The translations under genes were made by a program, and so were the position numbers. Of a DNA stretch of 64,000 nucleotides, positions 34,997 to 44,022 are shown piece after piece; position 1 is the first letter of the stretch, and each line of letters opens with the position of its first letter. The notes below the pieces were generated by a model that was not told the DNA's origin, did not search any database, and saw only the letters and a list, made by a program, of their open reading frames with translations. The stretch spans positions 4,871 through 68,870 of the forward strand of contig BTVX01000019.1 of NCBI GenBank assembly GCA_045862995.1, read 5' to 3'. The stretch comes from UBA2387 sp019454665 (lineage in GTDB: Bacteria; Armatimonadota; Fimbriimonadia; Fimbriimonadales; Fimbriimonadaceae).

Positions 34997-35554
34997 TCAC
35001 TGGGCGGGGCTGTTCCGCAACCTGACGAACGTCCTCAAGGTGCGTTGATAGCCGTCGGCCGTGACGGTCGCCTTGATTCCGACCGCCGCCAGCTTCGGGC
35101 GTTCCGCACTCGTCGGAACATGCGGGTTGGTGGTCGGAGTCCATGTCGGCGCAGTGTAATCATCGGTCTTGAAGTACGAGAACTCAAGGGACGAAACATG
35201 GTTCAGGACGACCTTCGTGCCCTCGGCGTCCGTCCTCTTGAGCTGAGTGCCCTCGAGGAAGTAGGTGACGGGGTGCAGGGCCCCTTCGTTCAAGCCGTAG
35301 TAGGTGACGCTCGTTTTGGTTGCGGCGCCAATGGCCGTGTCTGCGTCGCCCGCGTTCGATTGGGCGTTCCTCAGGTGGTCGGCAAGGCTGTCCACGGCCG
35401 TGCGCGCCATCGCGAAAGCCCGGTTCTGTCCGGTAGCCACGTCCCGCATCGTCACGCTGTCGGTGAACGCGACCATGGTCACTGCACCGATGATCAGCGA
35501 GATCATCGCGGCGAGCAACAGCTCGATCATCGTGGTTCCACGTTGTTTCTTCAT
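34997..35554 (-). CDS. Pseudopilin (GspJ/PilW-like)
   Basis: 185-aa prepilin-like protein. A short basic leader MKKQRG is followed by TTMIELLLAAMISLIIGAV, a class III signal with cleavage after Gly6 and Glu at +5 of the mature chain. The C-terminal part has SYFKTDDYTAPTW and ends with GYQRTLRTFVRLRN. The start overlaps the previous pseudopilin's stop as ATGA. It is expected to be a minor subunit of the pilus or pseudopilus tip. Confidence 0.85.
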   Translation of the reverse strand: MKKQRGTTMIELLLAAMISLIIGAVTMVAFTDSVTMRDVATGQNRAFAMARTAVDSLADHLRNAQSNAGDADTAIGAATKTSVTYYGLNEGALHPVTYFLEGTQLKRTDAEGTKVVLNHVSSLEFSYFKTDDYTAPTWTPTTNPHVPTSAERPKLAAVGIKATVTADGYQRTLRTFVRLRNSPAQ

Positions 35555-36027
35555 GATCCACTCTCCGTAAGCAACGTCCTGATGACGAAGTCGTCTTCGC
35601 CTTCGGCGTCCATGAACTCCACGGTCACGGTCACTTCGCGGGTGCCGCCGATCAGCGTCTGTTGGCCCGTTTGGACATGCGTGCGATAGACGGCGTTGGT
35701 GGTGGTCACCATTCGGGTCACCGAAAAGACCGGTTTGACCGTCTGGAGATCGGCGGGGGGGATGGGGTTTCCGTCGGCGTCGTAGTACGCCGTCGAAGCC
35801 CCTTCGGGCGCGTAGGCGAAGCCTTGGAGCCGAATCTCCTCGGTGGCACCCCGTCCCAGGTTGTAGGCCATGGCGATGCGGTCGTTGTTCCGCGTCGTCG
35901 TGGTCACGAATCCGTACATCGAGACCACGCCCACCAGGGCGATGCCCATGATGATCGCGGCGACGAGGTTCTCGATGATCGTCGCGCCGCGCCGACGATG
36001 GGATCTTGCTTTAGTATTTCGTGCCAT
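35551..36027 (-). CDS. Pseudopilin (GspI/PilV-like)
   Basis: 158-aa prepilin-like protein with a basic leader ending RRRG, then ATIIENLVAAIIMGIALVGV, so cleavage after Gly and Glu at +5. The remaining domain (about 40-158) includes GRGATEEIRLQGFAYAPEG and VTVEFMDAEGEDDFVIRTLL. It overlaps the preceding 467-aa gene by 17 bases and the following pseudopilin by 4. Minor pseudopilin by position and signal. Confidence 0.85.
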   Translation of the reverse strand: MARNTKARSHRRRGATIIENLVAAIIMGIALVGVVSMYGFVTTTTRNNDRIAMAYNLGRGATEEIRLQGFAYAPEGASTAYYDADGNPIPPADLQTVKPVFSVTRMVTTTNAVYRTHVQTGQQTLIGGTREVTVTVEFMDAEGEDDFVIRTLLTESGS

Positions 36028-37414
36028 CGGGAAACACCGAATCTCCTTGCGCGTTCACTTCGCGCCACTGCCCGCCATAGCTGTATCCGACGACCGGGTC
36101 GCCGTAGTATCCGATCGACGAGCCGGGGCCCGGATGTTCGATCGTGTTCGTACCGTTGAGTCTCACATACCATGCCACCACGGAGCCGTAGATGGTGGTA
36201 TTGCCAGACATCGTCACACTGCTGGTTTTGCTGTCGTCCACCGCGTAGATCGCGCCCGGCAGCCAGGTCGTGCCGTTCACCGAGAGGTCCGCCTTCTTCC
36301 CATAGTAAATGCGGAATGTTCGCGGGTCCGGATCGGTGAGGATCATCGTGCAGTTCAGGGAGTCCCCCGATGTGCCGCTGCCGCCGATCCAGATGTTCAC
36401 GGGCCCCTTGGAGTTGTCCACGAGGATGGCCGCCGAACCCGATGTCACGGATACCGACTCGAAGTAGTAGTTGCCCGGTGGCATGATCAGGACCTTCTTG
36501 CCGTAGAGGCCGTCTGAATCCGTGTTGTATCGGTAGCCTCCGCTCTTCTTGGGCTTGTCACCCGCGTGAAGGTCGGGCACAAGGGTGTTGAAACTGTTGT
36601 TCGTCAAGGTCCAGGTCGCCTTCGTGAACCCGGCGCCAACGACGTTGGTGAGCAGGTAGTTCAGCAGGTTCGGGTTGAACTTCTTCAGGTTGGCGTTGTC
36701 GTTGTTCGTTTTGAGGTACGACCAACCTCCCTCGAAGCGCTGGGCGACCAGCTCGGAGACCGTCGGGAAGCTCTTGGATTCCGACTCCCGATAGACGTTG
36801 GGACCCGAGATGGTGGGATTGCTGCCAAAGAAAACGATATCCCCGGTGACCATCGAGCTCCAGCTCGGATGAAAGGTCACCGAACCGTTCGTCCCCAAGT
36901 TGCCCTCGATCCTGTTGGGCGCACCGTTCAGCCTGACGTTCGTCAGCCCGAAGGCCCCGAAGTTGTGGTGCGAGTACATTCCGCCGAAGACGCTCTGGGG
37001 ACGGCCGACCGCTTCGATCGTGCGGCTGACGCCGCCATAGGTGCCGGTCGAGATCACCTTCATGGGACTGCCCGCCTTCCAAGGGCTTCCATCCTCCGAA
37101 ACGATGCCGACCTCGAACTTGCCCTTGCCGACCGCCACCGCCTTGATGCCCGATTGGCCATGTGAAGGCACGACGTGATGGGGCTGATCCTCGTTGTTCG
37201 GGTCGAGCGAGGCCCAGTCAATCTCGTAGTTGATCCCGGCCTCGGCCAGATGGATGGCCTTGGAGTGAGCAGCCTCCACTCGAGCCCGGTTCGAGTGGGA
37301 AAGCATGAGCGAGCCCACGCCTGCGATCACCAGCGTCGTGACGCTTGCGAACGTGAGCGCGGAGATCAGGGCACCTCCGGTTCGGGTACGGCTCGGGATT
37401 CCGGTTTGATTCAT
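36011..37414 (-). CDS. PilX/GspK-like large pilus-associated protein
   Basis: 467-aa protein. The N-terminus MNQTGIPSRTRTGGALISAL leads into a hydrophobic stretch LTFASVTTLVIAGVGSLML, like the PilX N-terminal segment but without Glu5. It is followed by AHSKAIHLAEAGINYEID, typical for pilus-assembly PilX proteins. The large C-terminal domain is beta-rich and Gly/Ser/Asn-rich (about 110-467). I start at ATG 37414, which has a GGAG site; the open frame runs to 37480. It begins the pseudopilin run downstream of a 181-bp gap from pilC that carries a hairpin. Confidence 0.75.
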   Translation of the reverse strand: MNQTGIPSRTRTGGALISALTFASVTTLVIAGVGSLMLSHSNRARVEAAHSKAIHLAEAGINYEIDWASLDPNNEDQPHHVVPSHGQSGIKAVAVGKGKFEVGIVSEDGSPWKAGSPMKVISTGTYGGVSRTIEAVGRPQSVFGGMYSHHNFGAFGLTNVRLNGAPNRIEGNLGTNGSVTFHPSWSSMVTGDIVFFGSNPTISGPNVYRESESKSFPTVSELVAQRFEGGWSYLKTNNDNANLKKFNPNLLNYLLTNVVGAGFTKATWTLTNNSFNTLVPDLHAGDKPKKSGGYRYNTDSDGLYGKKVLIMPPGNYYFESVSVTSGSAAILVDNSKGPVNIWIGGSGTSGDSLNCTMILTDPDPRTFRIYYGKKADLSVNGTTWLPGAIYAVDDSKTSSVTMSGNTTIYGSVVAWYVRLNGTNTIEHPGPGSSIGYYGDPVVGYSYGGQWREVNAQGDSVFPDGTKY

Positions 37415-37477
37415 AGGAGTCAATCTCCAAACACTTCTTCGTGTAGACCTATCTTCGGAGTGTCTCATGGGGCCCTG

Positions 37478-37505
37478 CACTGAGAATCCTCCCAGGTTCT
37501 CAGTG
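37478..37505 (-). promoter_or_regulatory. Inverted repeat between pilC and the pseudopilin genes
   Basis: CACTGAGAA (37478-37486) and TTCTCAGTG (37497-37505) form a perfect 9-bp stem with a 10-base loop. It lies 90 bases past the pilC stop and 63 bases before the next start. No U-run follows on the minus strand, so an operator or mRNA-processing site is as likely as a terminator. Confidence 0.45.
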
Positions 37506-37595
37506 TAGCACCCGTCGAACTGGCAGTCTTGCTTGGTTGCAGGCGCAGTCCCTGATAGGTTTACCTGGGTACCGGCAAAGCGATGCCGCGCCGAC

Positions 37596-38825
37596 CTACT
37601 TCTTCATCACGTTGGTCAAGTTGAAGACCGGCATATACAGCGCGAGCAGGATGAACAACACGATGCCGCCCACAACCATGGTCATCAGCGGCTCGATCAA
37701 CCGCGTCATCTTCTGCACCGAGTAGTCTATGTCCCGGCGGTAAAAGCGTGCGATCTCTTCGAGCATCTCGTCTAGATTGCCCGACTGCTCGCCGGCCGCC
37801 ACCATCTGGATGACCATTGGCGGGAACTGGCCCGTCGAATCAATGACGCCCGAGAGGTTCGCGCCTTCCTTGATCTGCTCCTGGGCGGACATGATCGAGT
37901 TGCGGATGACCACGTTGCCGCTGGTCTTGGACGACACGTCCAAGGCACGCAGAATCTGGAGTCCGCCCCGCTGCAAACCCGCCCAGGTTTGCGTGAAACG
38001 GGCCACGGCGATCTTGCGCATCAGCGGCCCAAACAGGGGAAGCTTCAGCTTCAACCCGTCGAAGAACAGGCGTCCCGCTGGCGTGTCGATGTACTTCTTG
38101 AACGCATAGCCGCCAGCCACCATCACCGTGATGACGATCCAGCTACGGTGCACGATCAGGTCGCTCAGCCAGACGAGGACTTGGGTGATCGGCGGCAGCT
38201 TGGCGTTGAACTGATCGTAGACCTTCTTGAACGAAGGCACGATGAACACCAGCATGAACGCGACGACCCCAGCCGAGGCGACCAAGACCAAAGTCGGATA
38301 GGTGAGCGCCGACTTGACCTGCTCGCGCAGCTCCGCGTCTCGGTCGAACTGGTCGGCAGCGGTTTCAAGCGTCTGATCGAGCGTTCCACCCGCCTCGCCG
38401 GCTTCGACGAGCGCAACGTACAACTCGTTGAACACCTTGGGGTGCTTGCGCATGGACTCGGCCAGCGACGAACCCGCCACCACGTCCGCACGAACCTGAC
38501 GCAAGGCGTCGGCCAGCATGGCCTGGGGCGTCTGGGCAGCGATCGTGTGCAACGCTTCGGTGATGTTGAGGCCAGCGCGAACGAGGGTCGCGAACTGGCG
38601 AGACATGACCACCATGTCGCCGAGCTTGGGCTTCTTGGCCGGACCGATCTGGAGCTCCGAGAGCTTCTTGGTCTCGGAAGACGTCCCGCCCTGAATCGTG
38701 TACTTCGTCAGATACAGGTCGCTGTTGCGAAGGGCCTCGCGGAGTTCGGAGACCGAGTCCGCGATCTGGATGCCCTGGGCGACTTTGCCTTGCTTGTCTC
38801 GTGCGTTGTAGCGATAGATGGCCAT
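37596..38825 (-). CDS. pilC: PilC/GspF inner-membrane platform protein
   Basis: 409-aa polytopic protein with the duplicated T2SSF domain. The first copy has FATLVRAGLNITEALHTIA and the second FTQTWAGLQRGGLQILRALD. Transmembrane segments lie at about 171-195, 222-242 and 375-400. The N-terminal YRYNARDKQGKVAQGIQIA is the usual GspF start. It sits 17 bases after pilB and would transmit ATPase motion to the pilus base. Confidence 0.93.
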   Translation of the reverse strand: MAIYRYNARDKQGKVAQGIQIADSVSELREALRNSDLYLTKYTIQGGTSSETKKLSELQIGPAKKPKLGDMVVMSRQFATLVRAGLNITEALHTIAAQTPQAMLADALRQVRADVVAGSSLAESMRKHPKVFNELYVALVEAGEAGGTLDQTLETAADQFDRDAELREQVKSALTYPTLVLVASAGVVAFMLVFIVPSFKKVYDQFNAKLPPITQVLVWLSDLIVHRSWIVITVMVAGGYAFKKYIDTPAGRLFFDGLKLKLPLFGPLMRKIAVARFTQTWAGLQRGGLQILRALDVSSKTSGNVVIRNSIMSAQEQIKEGANLSGVIDSTGQFPPMVIQMVAAGEQSGNLDEMLEEIARFYRRDIDYSVQKMTRLIEPLMTMVVGGIVLFILLALYMPVFNLTNVMKK

Positions 38826-38842
38826 GGGTGTCTCGATCAGAT

Positions 38843-40567
38843 TCAGTCTTCGGTCATCAGCACGCGGATGACTTCTTCCGGCGTCGTGATGCGGTCCATC
38901 ACCTTCTGCACGCCGATGTCGTACATGGTCTGCATTCCGTCGGCGATGGCCTGTCTCTTAAGATCGGCACCCGAAGCCTTCGCCAACACCATGTCTCGCA
39001 GGTTTTGCGTGATGGGCATGACCTCGTAGACACCGGTCCGACCCTTGAGTCCACGGTTCCCGCACCGCGAGCACCCCTTGCCTCGCGCAAGCTGCGGCGG
39101 CTTGCCATCCACCATGGGGAGCCCGAGCGTCTCGATGACCTTCTCCGAGGGCTCGTAGGTCTCGACGCAGAAGGGGCAGATCGTTCGGACCAGGCGCTGG
39201 CCGACCACGCCCAAGATCGCCGAACTCACGAGGAAGGGCTCGACACCCATGTTCTGGAGTCGGACCAACGCGCCGGGAGCATCGTTCGTGTGCAGCGTGC
39301 TCAGCACCAAGTGGCCGGTGAGGGCGGCTTGAATGGCGATCTCGGCCGTTTCGTAGTCGCGGATTTCGCCGACCATGATGACGTCGGGGTCTTGTCGGAC
39401 CAGAGTCCGCAGACCGGCGGCAAACGTCACGCCGATCTTGGCGTTGACTTGAACCTGGTTGACCGTGTCGAGTTGATACTCGACCGGGTCCTCGATCGTG
39501 TTGATGTTCTTCGTCGAGTCGTTGATGGTTTGCAGTGCGCCGTAGAGCGTGGTGGACTTGCCCGAGCCCGTGGGACCCGTGACCAACACGATGCCGTGCG
39601 GACGATTGATGAATCGCTCGAAGACTTCCTTCTGGTGCGGATAGAAGCCGACGCGTTCCAGCGAAGCCATCGAACCCGTCTTCTCCAAGACGCGCATGAC
39701 GATCTTCTCGCCGAAGATGGTGGGCATGATGCTCACGCGCAGGTCGTATTCGAGGCCCGAGTCGTCCTTGATCGAGAAGCGACCGTCCTGAGGGCGACGC
39801 CGCTCGGCGATGTTCATGTGCCCCATGATCTTGATGCGGGAGCACATCGCGGCTAAGTGGTGGCGCGGCAGGGTGGTCTGGTCCACCATGATGCCGTCCA
39901 TGCGGTAGCGCACGCGGATCGTGTTCTCGTGCGGCTCGATGTGAATGTCGCTCGCTCCGCTCGAGATCGCGCCTTGGACGATGCTGTTGACCAAGCGAAC
40001 GATGGGGGCCTCTTCGCCCAAGTCCATCAGCTCGTCGATGGTCGGCTCGGCCTCGCCGGCCGGTCCCATGTCGATGTTCGCAAGAGCGGACTGCGCCTTG
40101 TGTCGAACGTCGAACGTTCGGTTGATCGCGTCCAGAAGGTCGGCGGAGAAGGCCAGGAACGGGACGACGCGTCGGCCCAGGATGCCCGAAATCTCGTCCA
40201 CGGTCGACAGGTTGAGCGGGTCGGCCATCGCGACGAGCACTTCGTCGTCACGCTCTTCGAAGGGCAAAGCGAGGTTCTGTCGCGCCGTCTTCTCGGGGAT
40301 TCGTCGAGCAAGATCGAGATCCACCTGGATCTCCGAGAGCTCCACATAGGGAAAGCCCATCGTCAGTTGCAGGTAGCGCCCCAAGGTGCTGGACGGCACA
40401 TAGCCCAGCGCGACGAGCGCCTCTCCCAGGAACGTGCCGGTCTTCTCTCGGACTTCGAGCGCGTGGCTCAATTGGTTCTCGTTGAGCACGCCGTCGGCGA
40501 CCAAGATCTCGCCCAGCCGGGCGGAGAGTCGGTTTAGGGTCTGATTGGGAGTGAGCAGTCCAGCCAT
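38843..40567 (-). CDS. pilB: PilB/GspE assembly ATPase
   Basis: 574-aa hexameric ATPase that drives pilus extension or secretion. An N-terminal MshEN-like domain (about 1-150, LGEILVADGVLNENQLSHAL) may bind cyclic di-GMP. The catalytic core has Walker A GPTGSGKSTT (about 330), the Asp box IEDPVEY, Walker B DPDVIMVGEIRD and the His box LSTLHTNDA. A four-Cys zinc site is formed by CPFC and CSRC. It is the first gene of the pilus cluster. The 127-bp space upstream contains an imperfect G/C hairpin but no clear promoter. Confidence 0.95.
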   Translation of the reverse strand: MAGLLTPNQTLNRLSARLGEILVADGVLNENQLSHALEVREKTGTFLGEALVALGYVPSSTLGRYLQLTMGFPYVELSEIQVDLDLARRIPEKTARQNLALPFEERDDEVLVAMADPLNLSTVDEISGILGRRVVPFLAFSADLLDAINRTFDVRHKAQSALANIDMGPAGEAEPTIDELMDLGEEAPIVRLVNSIVQGAISSGASDIHIEPHENTIRVRYRMDGIMVDQTTLPRHHLAAMCSRIKIMGHMNIAERRRPQDGRFSIKDDSGLEYDLRVSIMPTIFGEKIVMRVLEKTGSMASLERVGFYPHQKEVFERFINRPHGIVLVTGPTGSGKSTTLYGALQTINDSTKNINTIEDPVEYQLDTVNQVQVNAKIGVTFAAGLRTLVRQDPDVIMVGEIRDYETAEIAIQAALTGHLVLSTLHTNDAPGALVRLQNMGVEPFLVSSAILGVVGQRLVRTICPFCVETYEPSEKVIETLGLPMVDGKPPQLARGKGCSRCGNRGLKGRTGVYEVMPITQNLRDMVLAKASGADLKRQAIADGMQTMYDIGVQKVMDRITTPEEVIRVLMTED

Positions 40568-40695
40568 TTCCGGGTCCGCGCGCCCGCCCTACCCCGACCG
40601 TGGGAGCCGGGGTGGGCGAGTACGGTTCAATCATCGGGGTAGATGTTCCAGCCGGTTGCTGGTAGAAACCACGGTTTGGAGGCTCGCCCTTCGCG

Positions 40696-41217
40696 TCAGG
40701 CCTTGGGCTTCACGACGACGATCGTGATTTGGGTCGTACCATCCATCACGGCAGCGTTCACGGTCGCCTCATAGCCCGACTTGGTCTTGCCGAACACGAA
40801 ACCCGTGGCTTCGTCGGCGTAGCTGTCTTCGACCGTGATCTGCGGCTTGTAGAACTCGACGACCTTTGCGGGCGCGTCCGAGGTCGTGAAGTTGAACGTG
40901 AAGTCCTCGGTGGTGGCGGTCACAGCCTTGTTGCCCTTACCCTGGGCCTTCGCGCCGGGGTAGTCGTTGAGCTCCAGGCCGTCCATCGTGCCGACGGGCT
41001 TGATGGCGTCTGGCGTCTTTTCGACCGGCTTGGGCGGCTCGGCGAGCGGTTCGACGGGCTTGGGCGCCGGCGTCGGCTCGGTGGCCTCTGCGGTTGGCTT
41101 CTCGCCGGACGTGGCTGTCTCGGGCTTTGCGTCGCCGCCCTGGCCGCAACCGACGAGACCGATCGAGAGACCGAACAGAGCCAAACCAAGAGCAAGGTAA
41201 CGCGACATCGCCTTCAT
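40696..41217 (-). CDS. Putative lipoprotein with C-terminal beta domain
   Basis: 173-aa protein. The signal peptide LALGLALFGLSIGLVGCGQG has a lipobox with Cys. A Pro/Glu-rich spacer (about 32-75) is followed by a C-terminal domain (about 80-173) with DYPGAKAQGKGNKAVTAT and SDAPAKVVEFYKPQI, similar to small domains that look at residual protein-energy changes in lipoproteins of unknown role. ATG 41217 and ATG 41208 are both possible starts. It is divergent from the pseudouridine synthase gene with only 32 bases between the starts. Confidence 0.7.
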   Translation of the reverse strand: MKAMSRYLALGLALFGLSIGLVGCGQGGDAKPETATSGEKPTAEATEPTPAPKPVEPLAEPPKPVEKTPDAIKPVGTMDGLELNDYPGAKAQGKGNKAVTATTEDFTFNFTTSDAPAKVVEFYKPQITVEDSYADEATGFVFGKTKSGYEATVNAAVMDGTTQITIVVVKPKA

Positions 41218-41243
41218 TGTCGGATTGAACCTCAAGATACAAT
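41217..41243 (+). promoter_or_regulatory. Candidate promoter of the pseudouridine synthase gene
   Basis: TACAAT at 41238-41243 lies 6 bases before the ATG at 41250, with a weak TTGTCG at 41217-41222 (15-base spacer). If real, the transcript is leaderless, and the promoter lies in the 32-bp gap to the divergent lipoprotein gene. Confidence 0.4.
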
Positions 41244-41249
41244 ACGGTC

Positions 41250-42152
41250 ATGCGCTTCGAGGCCGACGCGATCGAGCGTCTCGACAAGTTCTTGGCGCGC
41301 ATGCTCCCCCAACACAGCCGAACCAAGATCAAGAAGCTGCTGGACGAGGAGGGAGCCACGGTGAACGGCGCATCGCGCCTCCCTGCCTTCAAGTTGCAGC
41401 CCGGCGACGTCGTCGAAGTCGGCGAGATTCCGACAACGCCACCTCATGACGACGATCCCGTCCCCATGGAGTTGGACGTCCTGTTCGAGGACGAGGACGT
41501 TCTGGTGCTGAACAAGCCTCGCGGGCTGGCCGTGCACCCCGCGCCCTCTCAGAAGGCGCCGACGTTGGTCAACGGCCTGCTGGCGCGACCCCACGGTCTT
41601 TCGCGAGCGGCGGGCGGGTGGCGTCCGGGCATCGTGCACCGCTTGGACAAGGACACGACGGGCCTGATGGTGGTGGCCAAGAACGACGTGGCACACTTCG
41701 CCTTGGCCAAACAGTTCTCTTCCAAGACGGCCGAGCGACGCTACGCGGCCGTGGTTCGCGGCGACCTTCAACGCGAACGACTCACCGTGGACGCTCCGAT
41801 CGGGCGCAGCCCGAACAGCCCGATCAAGATGGCCGTGGTGGCGGATGGCAAGCCTGCCGTGACCCACGTCAAGCGACTCGGGCGCTGCGACTCGGGCACC
41901 GTGGTGGCGTGCCGGTTGGAAACGGGCCGGACCCATCAGATCCGCGTGCATCTGGCCGGGATCGGGCATTCGGTGTTAGGCGACCACCTGTACGCGCCAC
42001 CCGAGTTTCAGAGTTGCCCCATGCAATTGCACGCCGCCTTGTTGGCCTTCGACCACCCCGCGAGCGGCGAACGGATCGTGTTCTTCGCCCCGCCTCCCGA
42101 CGACTTCGTTGGGTCCGCCTTCTTGAGTCGGGCGGACCTTGAAGTCTGGTGA
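41250..42152 (+). CDS. RluA/RluD-family pseudouridine synthase
   Basis: 300-aa RNA-modifying enzyme. An N-terminal S4 RNA-binding domain (about 9-60: RLDKFLARMLPQHSRTKIKK) precedes the synthase domain, with LVLNKPRGLAVHPAP and the catalytic block GIVHRLDKDTTGLMVV, where Asp133 is the nucleophile. Later come YAAVVRG and RTHQIRVHLAGIGHSVLGD. Length and S4 domain fit RluD, which modifies 23S rRNA helix 69, but RluC/TruC cannot be excluded. No Shine-Dalgarno site is visible, which fits a leaderless transcript. Confidence 0.92.
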   Translation: MRFEADAIERLDKFLARMLPQHSRTKIKKLLDEEGATVNGASRLPAFKLQPGDVVEVGEIPTTPPHDDDPVPMELDVLFEDEDVLVLNKPRGLAVHPAPSQKAPTLVNGLLARPHGLSRAAGGWRPGIVHRLDKDTTGLMVVAKNDVAHFALAKQFSSKTAERRYAAVVRGDLQRERLTVDAPIGRSPNSPIKMAVVADGKPAVTHVKRLGRCDSGTVVACRLETGRTHQIRVHLAGIGHSVLGDHLYAPPEFQSCPMQLHAALLAFDHPASGERIVFFAPPPDDFVGSAFLSRADLEVW

Positions 42153-42298
42153 ATCGGGCTCGCTGGCGTTCACGATTTCTCCCGACGCATCGGGGTTGCC
42201 CCGGGTGCCACGACGTTCCCGACCCCTTGTCACGTTTCTTAGCGACCAGACGCTCGCGGGGTCGGAACTCGTGATAGGGCTTTTCTCGGAGTGACGGA

Positions 42299-42374
42299 CA
42301 CGGTCTGCCGGGCAGGGACGTTGTCGGCGGGCGAGAGGTGGTCGGGCCCGGTCAGACCGTGGCACCCCGGAATC
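42299..42374 (-). repeat. Dispersed copy of the palindromic repeat
   Basis: Read on the minus strand, this copy matches the cluster at 28.6-28.9 kb: CCGGGGTGCCACGGTCTGAC at one end and CCTGCCCGGCAGACCGTGT at the other. The terminal CACGGTCTG/CAGACCGTG pair can form a stem. It is a genome repeat family, not part of a gene. Confidence 0.8.
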
Positions 42375-42561
42375 GAAAGGTTAGCGGTTGGCGGGCCGGT
42401 GTTCCCCGCGTCCCCTTCGAGACTTCGGCGCTGGGTCTTGGGTGGTTGGTACGTCATGTGTACTGCGCGGGCCGAACCTCAGGGTGACTCGGGGTGGTGA
42501 AGTCGCGCGGTGTCAGACCTAGGGCGCAGACCCAGATCGTGTCGGGCTCCCTCCCCCTGCC

Positions 42562-42598
42562 CCCTCCCTCAGACACGGTCATTCCGAGGGAGGGGGTG
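42562..42598. repeat. Perfect 11-bp hairpin, pyrimidine/purine arms
   Basis: CCCCCTCCCTC (42562-42572) pairs with GAGGGAGGGGG (42588-42598) around a 15-base loop (AGACACGGTCATTCC). It is followed by a G-rich run and lacks a U-tract, so it is either a second repeat family or a strong mRNA structure 44 bases before the next gene. Confidence 0.6.
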
Positions 42599-42641
42599 GG
42601 GCCCCGGGGGGCCGGACTCGCCCGCGGGTACGATCTGCCTC

Positions 42642-42971
42642 ATGCCTTGGCTCAACATCGTCCTCTGGGTCTATGCCTTGTTCAACATCGCCCTGGGCGT
42701 GGAGGCGTACCTGAAGGTGAACAGCATGCCCTCGCTCATGGGCGGCATCGGCGCGGGCGTGCTCGTGATCGTCGGGTTGCTGGTCTCCCAGAAGAACTCG
42801 ATGGTCGGTTACTCGATCTGCGCTCTGGTTGCCCTCGGTCTTTTGGGTAGGTTTGTGCCTGCATACCTGTCGAAAGGCACCGTCTATCCTGCGCTCGTGG
42901 TCAGTATCGCCTCGGCTTTGGCGCTCGTCGCGTTGATCGTGGGCCACTTCATGGCGCGCAAGCCGGCCTAA
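42642..42971 (+). CDS. TMEM14-like small membrane protein
   Basis: 109-aa protein with four predicted transmembrane segments (about 4-20, 29-49, 54-72 and 82-104). The Gly-rich motif SLMGGIGAGVLVIVGLLVSQ and the short loops match the TMEM14/UPF0136 family, which has no settled function in bacteria. The start ATG 42642 begins MPWLNIVLWVYALFNIALG. The dihydrouridine synthase gene starts 1 base after the stop, so the two are co-transcribed. Confidence 0.75.
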   Translation: MPWLNIVLWVYALFNIALGVEAYLKVNSMPSLMGGIGAGVLVIVGLLVSQKNSMVGYSICALVALGLLGRFVPAYLSKGTVYPALVVSIASALALVALIVGHFMARKPA

Positions 42972-42972
42972 C

Positions 42973-44022
42973 GTGAGCCACGGATTCCGCATCGGTCCCG
43001 TCCGTGTCGCGAACCGCTTGGTGCTGGCGCCCATGGAGGATGTGAGCAACCAGCCGTTCCGGCGGATCGCCAAGCGCATCGGCGGGCCGGGGTTGATGTT
43101 CACCGAGTTCGTCAGCGCCATGGCGATCCACTACGGCGCGACCAAGACGTTGCGCAAGATGCGCATCCACCCCGACGAACGGCCGCTCGGCATCCAGATC
43201 TTTGGTGGCGAGCCCGAGACGATGGCCGAAACGGCCCGGATCGCCGAGGCGATGGGCGCCGACCTGCTCGACATCAACATGGGGTGCTGGGTTCCAAAGG
43301 TGTGCAAGACCGGCGCGGGCGCGGCGCTGCTCAAAGACCCCGACCTTGCCGCGCAGATCGTCCGGACCGTGGTTGGGGCGGTGAGCATTCCGGTCACGGT
43401 GAAGGTGCGCGCTGGATGGGATTACTCCCTGTTTGCCGCTCCAGAATTGGCCAAACGATTTCAGGATGCCGGCGCGCAAGCCGTCACGCTCCACGCCCGT
43501 TTCGCCAAGCAGGGCTTCGAGGGGCAGGCCGATTGGGAGCTGATCAAGCGGATGCGCGAAGTGGTGACGGTTCCCCTGATCGGCAACGGCGACGTGAAGA
43601 CTCCCGACGACGCCGAACGTCTGCTCCGCGAGACGGGCTGCGATGCCGTGATGGTCGGACGGGCCGCGATCTCCAATCCATGGGCGCTCGCCCGGATCCG
43701 CGCCCGGCTTCTTGGACAAGCCGAACCCGCCGAGCCCACACTCGAAGACCGGGTGGCCGTCGCCATCGAGCACGCCGAGCGGATGGTCGCATTCGAGGCC
43801 GAGGAGAGCGGACTCTACGACCCCGATCTGGAGTTGCGCGCCATTCGACAACTGAGGGGTCAACTGCCGCTCTACATCAAGGGCTGTCCCGGCGCGGCGG
43901 CCCTTCGCGGGCGACTTTCGAGCGTGTCTTCTCTCAATGAATTGAGAGAGATTCTAGGCCGATTCTTGCTTGAATCCGACCGAGAGGAATCGATGGCTGG
44001 TATGTCTTCCGCATTGAGATGA
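42973..44022 (+). CDS. dus: tRNA-dihydrouridine synthase (Dus family)
   Basis: 349-aa FMN enzyme that reduces uridines in tRNA. The start is GTG, giving FRIGPVRVANRLVLAPMEDV. Typical blocks are IQIFGGEPETMAETA, DINMGCWVPKV (catalytic Cys105), ITVKVRAGWD-like VTVKVRAGWDYS, VTLHARFAKQGF and IGNGDVKTPDDAERLL, then GCDAVMVGRAAISNPW. Most Dus proteins have Pro after the catalytic Cys; here it is Trp, an unusual change. The 3' end overlaps the convergent acetyltransferase gene by 89 bases. Confidence 0.92.
   Translation: MSHGFRIGPVRVANRLVLAPMEDVSNQPFRRIAKRIGGPGLMFTEFVSAMAIHYGATKTLRKMRIHPDERPLGIQIFGGEPETMAETARIAEAMGADLLDINMGCWVPKVCKTGAGAALLKDPDLAAQIVRTVVGAVSIPVTVKVRAGWDYSLFAAPELAKRFQDAGAQAVTLHARFAKQGFEGQADWELIKRMREVVTVPLIGNGDVKTPDDAERLLRETGCDAVMVGRAAISNPWALARIRARLLGQAEPAEPTLEDRVAVAIEHAERMVAFEAEESGLYDPDLELRAIRQLRGQLPLYIKGCPGAAALRGRLSSVSSLNELREILGRFLLESDREESMAGMSSALR

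Larger units (their letters stand above)
42153..42641. other. 489-bp intergenic region with repeat copy and G/C hairpin
   Basis: No gene is seen. It contains an inverted copy of the palindromic repeat (42299-42374) and an 11-bp perfect hairpin (42562-42598), both listed separately. A TACGAT just upstream of the ATG at 42642 may be the -10 of the next gene. Confidence 0.6.
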
